From the NCBI RefSeq assembly GCF_040183065.1, contig NC_091125.1, positions 122,796,121-122,860,120 on the forward strand: a stretch of 64,000 nt of DNA, in the 5' to 3' direction. This DNA is from Periplaneta americana (Eukaryota > Arthropoda > Insecta > Blattodea > Blattidae). A program made the position numbers and the translations under genes. This document shows, one piece after another, positions 59,001-64,000 of the stretch. How positions within the stretch are numbered: position 1 is the stretch's first letter; each line of letters opens with the position of its first letter. Below the pieces are notes generated by a model. That model was not told the DNA's origin and did not search any database. It saw only the letters and a program-made list of their open reading frames with translations.

Positions 59001-62000
59001 TTGCTAGGCAAAAAAATCTTCCCTTACAGATCAAACCAGCTCTTCTAAGAGCTAAACATGGCAACATCAGAATTTTGTACTGGAATACTAACAGTCTTTC
59101 ACCTGCAAAAATTACACAACTAATTACCGAAGCTACAGAGCTATTTAAGCACAACAACACTTAGAAGAAAGACTCAAGAAATAAAAAACATTCAATAACC
59201 AGCAGCTACAAGCGGAGAATGCAGCCAAGGGGAAGAAATGGGAAAACATCCGGGAACTCTATGGAAAAGTGAAAGATCATCAAGAGTCAATTGTCTGTTC
59301 TGCCCTAGGTCTAGACATGACTGCCTTGCTCATCAGCTTCACCAGAACAAGATTCTTCAATCTTCAGCATGTCTTCTGTATGGCGAACGAAACAATGTCA
59401 TTACTCATGACAAAGGAACACTTACTAATTCGCAACAAACTGAACTCCACAAAACAACAAAAGGGAGATGTGGTGTATCTGTATTGGGAAGCTAGAAGGA
59501 AAATGATGACAATGTGAAATCCTGCCATAGGATGATGATGATGATGATGATATTATTATTATTATTATTCCTATTTACATGGGTACATCTCTGATCTTAC
59601 TAAACTCAGATATTAGCGTAATTCCTTTGATTAAATGACTTACTTTAACATCATAGACAGTTGGAAAATATATCCTCAGCAACTCAAAGAAATCACTTTC
59701 CTCCTGCGGAAGGTTCTGGTCTGTCAGTAACTTGAGGAGATAACCAAAGTCGTAGCCACTAAAACAAAAGAATATGAATCAGAGGAGGCGCAGAATTACA
59801 TAATGAAAGACATGTAACTATTCTAAAAATAAAACATATTAAGATTCTTATTCATCAAAATTCTCTATCTACTAAATTTCATAACAGTTTTCTTTTTCTA
59901 TGGTGCTATGGTCCTCTTAGAATAACTTTGACCTTCCTAATGGTAGCCCTTCATTCTCGACAATCTTAGGTGTTATTTGTCCATTTTTTAACCCAAATCT
60001 TCCTTATATCATTATGGACATCATTAAGCCAGAGTAACTTAGGTCTTTCAACTTTTCTCGAAACTTCCAATTTTCCATCTAAAGAAGTTTTTGACATTCT
60101 TCCACCATTCATCCTAGTCCAGCTATTCTAGTCTTCTAAGTTGAATATCAATGATGATATCTTTATCTCTGTACATATTTTGAATTTCCAGATTAGTTTG
60201 AATACGTCATATGCCATTTTCAAGGATCAGTCTATAGTTTTCCCTGATATACAGTACTTAGAATGTTTTTGTTAACTAATGCTGAGTTCTTCACAATAAA
60301 GCCATTAACTCCCTTAGTCTCCAATAATTTATCACACACAGTGGACATACTTAGAATAGATTGTTTTTTCAGTTAGGATCCATGTCTCGCTTCCATACAC
60401 CACAATAGGTTTGATGGAGGTTTGCAGTATAAGCTTATTGTACACAAGGTATAAAAATCTGGCATCGCTGTCCGGACGGCAGACAGTTCGCCTAGTACTC
60501 GCAACTGATCAGCTGTTGTGATGTTTACATTGCATTAGTGTGCAGTTGGACGTACAGCGATACAGTTTAGTTTATTTCAAAACTACGAGATGTCAGAGTT
60601 CACAAATCGTGAGTACTTAGACATGATCCAGGCCGCGGAAGAAATTCGGAACAGTGAAGAACTACTGGCCAAAGTTCGTCATAATTGGACCAGAAGATGT
60701 GAAAGCTGCATGCAAGCTGATGGTGACATTTTGAACAGTATCTGTAAGATATGAGTGGAATATGGTTTACAGAGTTTATTACTCTTTATTTCATTATTAA
60801 CGCCCAGAATTAGTGATTCGTAAAACAACAAACTTTAATGTTAATTACATCTTGTTCAAAAGTTACATCAGTTTTATTTTTTCATTAATTGTAACTTAAA
60901 CATTAATTCTAAGTGTTGTCACTAATTTGGACATAATTTCCGGATTTTCATGTTATTTCTTGTTATTGCTGCACATACTTCTTTCTTACATTAAAATTAT
61001 TACGCCATACTTAGTATTGAATTGTTAGTGTATTGCATTGTAAGTTGATAATTCTGCATTCATTGTTGAACTGTGGCCGGACATGAGCTATTTTGTTCAT
61101 TTGGGTTATTAATTTACATTTTCTGACATTAAATTGCACAAACTAAACAAATAACAGTTACATCCCTAACCGGAGTTTACGTAGGTCATTTTTGTGCGAA
61201 GATTTATCCCCAGATTAGCTCGCAAAGTATTGCACCGAAGCTCAGTACATTTTGTTTGCTGCCATCCTCCCCTCACCTGCTGCAAGATACATGGTGAAAG
61301 GTAGTTGAACTTAACCCACTCTCTTCAAGTCACTGACTGCTTGGGGTGTGGGGTGCTACTTATGCGGCGTTGAGATATCTTGCAATTGCCGTCAGCGCTT
61401 TTGAAACACTTGTAATTATGTCACTATCCGTAAGTCCTATAATTTTTGTTTATTTGACAAAACTTACTCTAAATAATGAGTTCTATGGCTCCTGCCAATT
61501 AATGTACTACCTTACCTTCCACCCAGTATATGGAAGGATCTGAGTGCAACCAATTGTTACAATATATCATTATTACAAACTTATAGGCCTACTGTTACTA
61601 GGAATCTCAAACTTTTTGGGTAGGATAAGCCTCAAAAGCCTCTCAAGAGCTTCGCCACTGGTTGTTATAGGTAAGTACAGCACCTAGATATTTGAAGATA
61701 ATACTATATTATACCATATATTTAGCTTCGCTTATGTTAATATACAAATCAGCTTTCTCTGCTGTTGTTTGTATTTTCGTGTAGCTTCTTCTAAAATATG
61801 CACGTTTCTTGATAAAAGAATAATATTGTTAGTGTATGCTACACACGAACTGACCTGTTAAATAGTGTACCTACAGGATTGATGTTATTCATGTCTTTAA
61901 TAATTTTTTCAAGTTCAAGATTAAATAAATGAGTTGTCTTGTCTATTCCACTATCTATAGTAAAACTACTGGGTAACTCATTCTGAATTTTAACTTTATT

Positions 62001-62618
62001 TAGCATGCTGGATTGCGTCACTTTAGTCAAATTAATAAATTTAGATGGTATGCCGAATTCTGCAATAACTTAAAAAATATATATGATCTGTTGATGGAAT
62101 CAAATACCCTTGCCATTGATTCTAGTATCCATGAGTTTCGAGGCCTACCACTTTACATTTTGCATTTCTTATCCTTTTTGTTATAGTTTATAGCTGTCTA
62201 CTGCATCACTCTCGATGCTCATGGCTTTAAATACAATAAAATATGTAATAATCATGCAAGTTGGGAGGTTGAAATAACAGGCTAGTAACCACGAGTCAGT
62301 GCTGCAGAGTTGAAAGTTTTGTATACCAACTCTGTAGCCCTGTTTTGAGGCTCAAAACGTTCAAAATTGTTTAAAGTGGAAACAAATTACTAAACTTTTC
62401 CAGTCCAGCTAATTAATTCGAAATTACTGGTAATTAAATCTAGTTTCTTCACATACCTGTGAAAGGACAACCACTTGATGTTATCCATGAGTACAATGCC
62501 CGAGGTCATGAGGAGTTCCGCAAAGTCCAAAGGATCAATTCCTTCTTCCTCATGTTTCTTGAACTGAATTCCTGAATTCTGAAGAAGATCAATGCTGTCC
62601 TGTGCATACATGTCTTCC
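55950..62618 (-). CDS. CNOT7: CNOT7/Pop2, CCR4-NOT deadenylase CAF1 (last four coding exons)
   Basis: CNOT7 (Pop2/CAF1) is the DEDD-family 3'-5' exonuclease of the CCR4-NOT complex and shortens mRNA poly(A) tails in the cytoplasm. Exons on the minus strand are 62618-62457, 59758-59644, 58623-58483 and 56072-55950, all with GT-AG borders and consistent phase. They total 541 bp and about 179 residues, matching from [12 protein letters not shown] to the C-terminus of the roughly 285-residue family. Catalytic residues in view are the Asp of SGYDFGYL and the His/Asp of [14 protein letters not shown]. The first acidic pair (normally in MDTEFPG) is encoded by exons beyond the right edge. The C-terminus is short and Asn/Ser-rich. 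CNOT8 is the vertebrate paralogue; insects usually have one gene. Confidence 0.95.
56188..57005. mobile_element. 818-bp MITE with TAA duplication
   Basis: Ends AGGTACGGTCACACGTCGAT and, inverted, AGATACGGTCACACGTCGCT. TAA flanks both sides (56185-56187, 57006-57008). Sub-terminal regions are GC-richer and carry many short direct and inverted CAAAAGTAGC/GTTCACACG motifs. No transposase seen. A TAA duplication fits PIF/Harbinger-type mobilisation (inference). It lies in the last CNOT7 intron. Confidence 0.85.
57070..57250 (+). mobile_element. Possible tRNA-derived SINE
   Basis: Contains a GTGGCTCGAGTACTACAG A-box-like and AAGTTCGATTCCTGG B-box-like sequence; the body is not matched elsewhere in the window. 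Confidence 0.5.
57448..57494. repeat. CA/CG-rich microsatellite
   Basis: CGCG(C)CACACACA and (CGCA)n repeats. Confidence 0.85.
57650..58072 (+). mobile_element. LINE 3' end, well-preserved copy with TAAG tail
   Basis: The open frame 57652-58053 (133 codons) is uninterrupted. It reads [77 protein letters not shown] and [12 protein letters not shown]. It is followed by (TAAG)n. This is the C-terminal end of the LINE family whose debris is at 8286, 8812, 40884 and 45592. It is flanked by TATGGCATATTAA at both sides. Confidence 0.9.
58086..58360 (+). mobile_element. LINE 3' end, older copy with TAAG tail
   Basis: Same family, starting at the segment equivalent to 57802 of the first copy and carrying stops (for example TGA in the RDW*INL position). 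Ends in TAAGTAAG followed by TATGGCATACTGA, a variant of the flanking repeat. Confidence 0.85.
58483..58623 (-). CDS. CNOT7: CNOT7 exon (YLMKSCKN to KMRE)
   Basis: 141 bp, 47 codons, phase 0, acceptor CCATTGCAG, donor GTAAGT. Codes [40 protein letters not shown] and AFFKMRE, including the final catalytic His/Asp motif. Confidence 0.95.
58990..59517 (+). mobile_element. LINE copy with a large internal deletion
   Basis: The left part (58990-59163) reads [20 protein letters not shown] then [15 protein letters not shown], the start of an endonuclease domain. The right part (59170-59517) resembles the C-terminal end ([18 protein letters not shown] with Cys residues), like 18560-18797. The RT and RNase H core that should separate them is missing. 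It sits in a CNOT7 intron. Confidence 0.65.
59530..59568. repeat. (ATG)n/(ATT)n microsatellite
   Basis: Short trinucleotide run following the LINE fragment, probably its tail. Confidence 0.85.
59644..59758 (-). CDS. CNOT7: CNOT7 exon (GYDFGYLL to VYDVK)
   Basis: 115 bp, acceptor TTGTTTTAG, donor GTAAGT. Completes the Ser codon and codes [20 protein letters not shown], then [18 protein letters not shown]. The Asp in GYDFG is a catalytic metal ligand in the family. Confidence 0.93.
59915..60455 (-). mobile_element. LINE C-terminal fragment
   Basis: Minus strand gives [20 protein letters not shown], then further down [19 protein letters not shown] and VKKWTNN, the conserved end of a LINE ORF2. 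It continues the fragment at 61670-62180 after an interruption. Confidence 0.7.
60460..61668. mobile_element. About 1.2-kb insertion splitting a LINE
   Basis: Separates the two parts of one minus-strand LINE frame. The right edge carries a CAGTGGCGAAGCTC-like sequence on the minus strand, resembling a hAT terminus, but no matching left end was found. On the plus strand it holds the short frame at 60590-60754. Identity unknown. Confidence 0.5.
60590..60754 (+). other. Short exon-like frame, 54 codons
   Basis: Begins ATG and reads [20 protein letters not shown] then [13 protein letters not shown] and a Cys-containing end. A GTAAGAT donor-like sequence occurs at 60744-60750, before the stop. 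The FTNREYxDM start recalls N-termini of arthropod mariner-related proteins. It could be a transposon 5' exon or a gene-start duplicate; function not assigned. Confidence 0.35.
61670..62180 (-). mobile_element. LINE reverse-transcriptase fragment
   Basis: Minus strand reads [63 protein letters not shown] and, near 61700, a [18 protein letters not shown] pair. These are RT motifs in order. The GVRQGCxLSP box is degraded and stops occur. Confidence 0.8.
62457..62618 (-). CDS. CNOT7: CNOT7 exon (EDMYAQDS to WLSFH)
   Basis: 162 bp, acceptor CTGTCTTGTAG, donor GTATGT. Codes [40 protein letters not shown] and [13 protein letters not shown]. It starts one base into a codon, so an upstream exon is required. 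Confidence 0.93.
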
Positions 62619-63053
62619 CTACAAGACAGATTATTAAAGGATTATGATTGTGCATGATCTAAATTGAACACTGACAACATTATAACAAATCTGTGATATT
62701 TCTGTTACACTAATATTCTTGAATATAGCCTATACAACTGGCGCCAGGGTTTTGGCGTGTGTCCTAGAGTATAATGCCGAGTTTGTGAGCATATGGATAG
62801 TGCAGCTGAGAATGGTACCATTCTTATGCACGTCAGATCAGCCATTTGCCAAACACAGTTTTCAAACTGACTGCGGCAAAGGTAAAACACTTGTACTTAA
62901 CATTCTCATTACTTATTTCACACACCAAAAACAGTGACGCAGACTGTACCACGTGTTAATATTCTCAGTTTTATATCTCAAATGAACATGATAGCTTGAT
63001 TTTCAATAAATAAAAGAATGTGTACATCACATGCTAGAAAATAAGATATACAA

Positions 63054-63074
63054 GACAGACAGACAGACAGACAA
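63054..63074. repeat. (ACAG)n microsatellite
   Basis: Five to six units. Confidence 0.9.
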
Positions 63075-63264
63075 GACAGAAAGTTATGTAGACAATAAGT
63101 TTCATGGATGGATATATGTGAATGGGTAAGAACATAAATACAGTAAAACCTAGTTTTCATGTTCTCATTTTATAGAAATTTTCATTTTAGAGAACAGTTT
63201 CTAAAGTTCCAATAGAACTATTGTAAAAAGAAAAGTAACTGACGCCTGCTTTTAAGAAATAAGT

Positions 63265-63300
63265 TTCGATCGATCGATCAATCAATCAATCAATCAATCA
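63265..63300. repeat. (ATCG)n/(ATCA)n microsatellite
   Basis: ATCG units grade into ATCA units; may be the tail of the GATT-tailed retroposon family seen at 7290 and 21557. Confidence 0.85.
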
Positions 63301-64000
63301 AGAGCATAATGACTCTGTTCTGATCTCACAAGAGCGTGTTTGAAATGAGATAGCAGGTAAAGATACTAAATAAATAATATATAATTAGGTAATACTTTGC
63401 ATCAATTTATTAAGTACTCAAAGTAACCTTCATTAACATCTAACACATAAGCACTTATTAATACTTTTGTGAAGACTTCTTCTAATATTTTCCAACATAA
63501 AGGAATAATAGTAATAGTGCCACATGCCTCACATATTCCTTCATGTTCAGAATGTTATTGATGCCTTCTCAACGTCTTTTCCCTGGTTCACAAAGTGTAT
63601 TAAGACCATATTAAATCTCTGAGGTGTCTGTGTGGTCCAGCACACCAGACTGTCATGCAGAGGGAAAAGGTTGCAGTTAGGAGTTTCTTGGGGTCTGTAT
63701 TATTTTCAAACAATTTGTAACTTCTCTACGATGGTTTAACGGGCTATCATCTGAGTCAAATTGTTGATATCTTTCAAGCTTTTGGTTACTAGCTCTGCAG
63801 CCATCTTCAGGGATACTGATGATCATGACAAGATAATCGTCCAGACCTCATAGCTATAGAAACCACTCACTATCTTTCGTGTAGTCCAGATTTGTGTGAG
63901 GTTGCTTCGCACCTCGCATGCATCAGTTCAGAAAAACCAAGGCTTAAATGTTCTGTTTTACTAGTATGGGTACGCTATGGCACTAAAATCGTCCTCCAGT

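Larger units (their letters stand above)
62619..64000. other. CNOT7 intron, unassigned
   Basis: No further CNOT7 exon was found up to the window edge. Contains (ACAG)n at 63054-63074 and (ATCA)n at 63265-63300. The 63700-63830 segment (GCAGCCATCTTCAGGGATAC) looks like a dispersed repeat but is unclassified. Confidence 0.5.

Noticed and set aside
63147-63230. Another pogo-type element end (CAGTAAAACCTAG)
   Set aside because: No matching inverted end was found within the window.

Overview
The window looks like AT-rich insect nuclear DNA, most likely a cockroach or other Blattodea. That placement is an inference from the gene sequences and from the density and type of SINEs and LINEs; no marker gene was available to confirm it. 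Genes are split by GT-AG introns, there is no operon structure, and most open reading frames are either shadows of simple repeats or decayed transposons.

Two host genes can be supported, both on the minus strand. The first is UBAP1, an ESCRT-I subunit, with all five coding exons present between 39923 and 26649. The exons join in frame (34, 119, 1275, 204 and 228 bp) to give about 619 residues, with an N-terminal UMA domain, a long low-complexity middle and C-terminal UBA-type helices. The second is CNOT7/Pop2, the CAF1 deadenylase of the CCR4-NOT complex. Its last four coding exons lie between 62618 and 55950 and encode about 179 residues; the 5' exons lie beyond the right edge of the window. 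The genes are about 16 kb apart, and nothing in the sequence links their functions beyond ordinary housekeeping roles.

The rest is accessory sequence. At 1.2-3.9 kb there is a large minisatellite of AAR-GAY-CAY-GAY units that switches strand near 3606. At 4.75-5.45 kb lies a mariner-like element with long terminal inverted repeats. The 7.3-9.1 kb stretch holds duplicated repeat blocks and LINE 3' ends, and 13.3-14.2 kb a pogo-like inverted-repeat element. An RNase-H LINE tail is at 17.9-18.8 kb and a MULE-like transposase remnant, split by a retroposon with a 20-bp target duplication, at 21.4-22.2 kb. SINE clusters occupy 24-25.5 kb. The UBAP1 introns hold a nearly open non-LTR reverse transcriptase, several SINEs and two minisatellites. 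The 40.9-44.8 kb stretch contains LINE debris with a nested 882-bp MITE. Further right are a hAT-type element with an 8-bp duplication (46.8-47.25 kb), a pogo/Tigger remnant (51.8-52.8 kb) and a long foldback (53.46-53.65 kb). The CNOT7 introns hold a TAA-flanked MITE, a doubly used LINE target site and interrupted LINE fragments.

The strongest observations in the hunt are insertion events that can be verified because removing the insertion restores the older reading frame or leaves a clean target duplication. They occur at 21.5, 42.7, 46.8, 56.2 and 57.6 kb. The other standout is the strand-switching DKDH-like minisatellite. No CRISPR array, functional tRNA gene, rRNA gene or viral gene was recognised.
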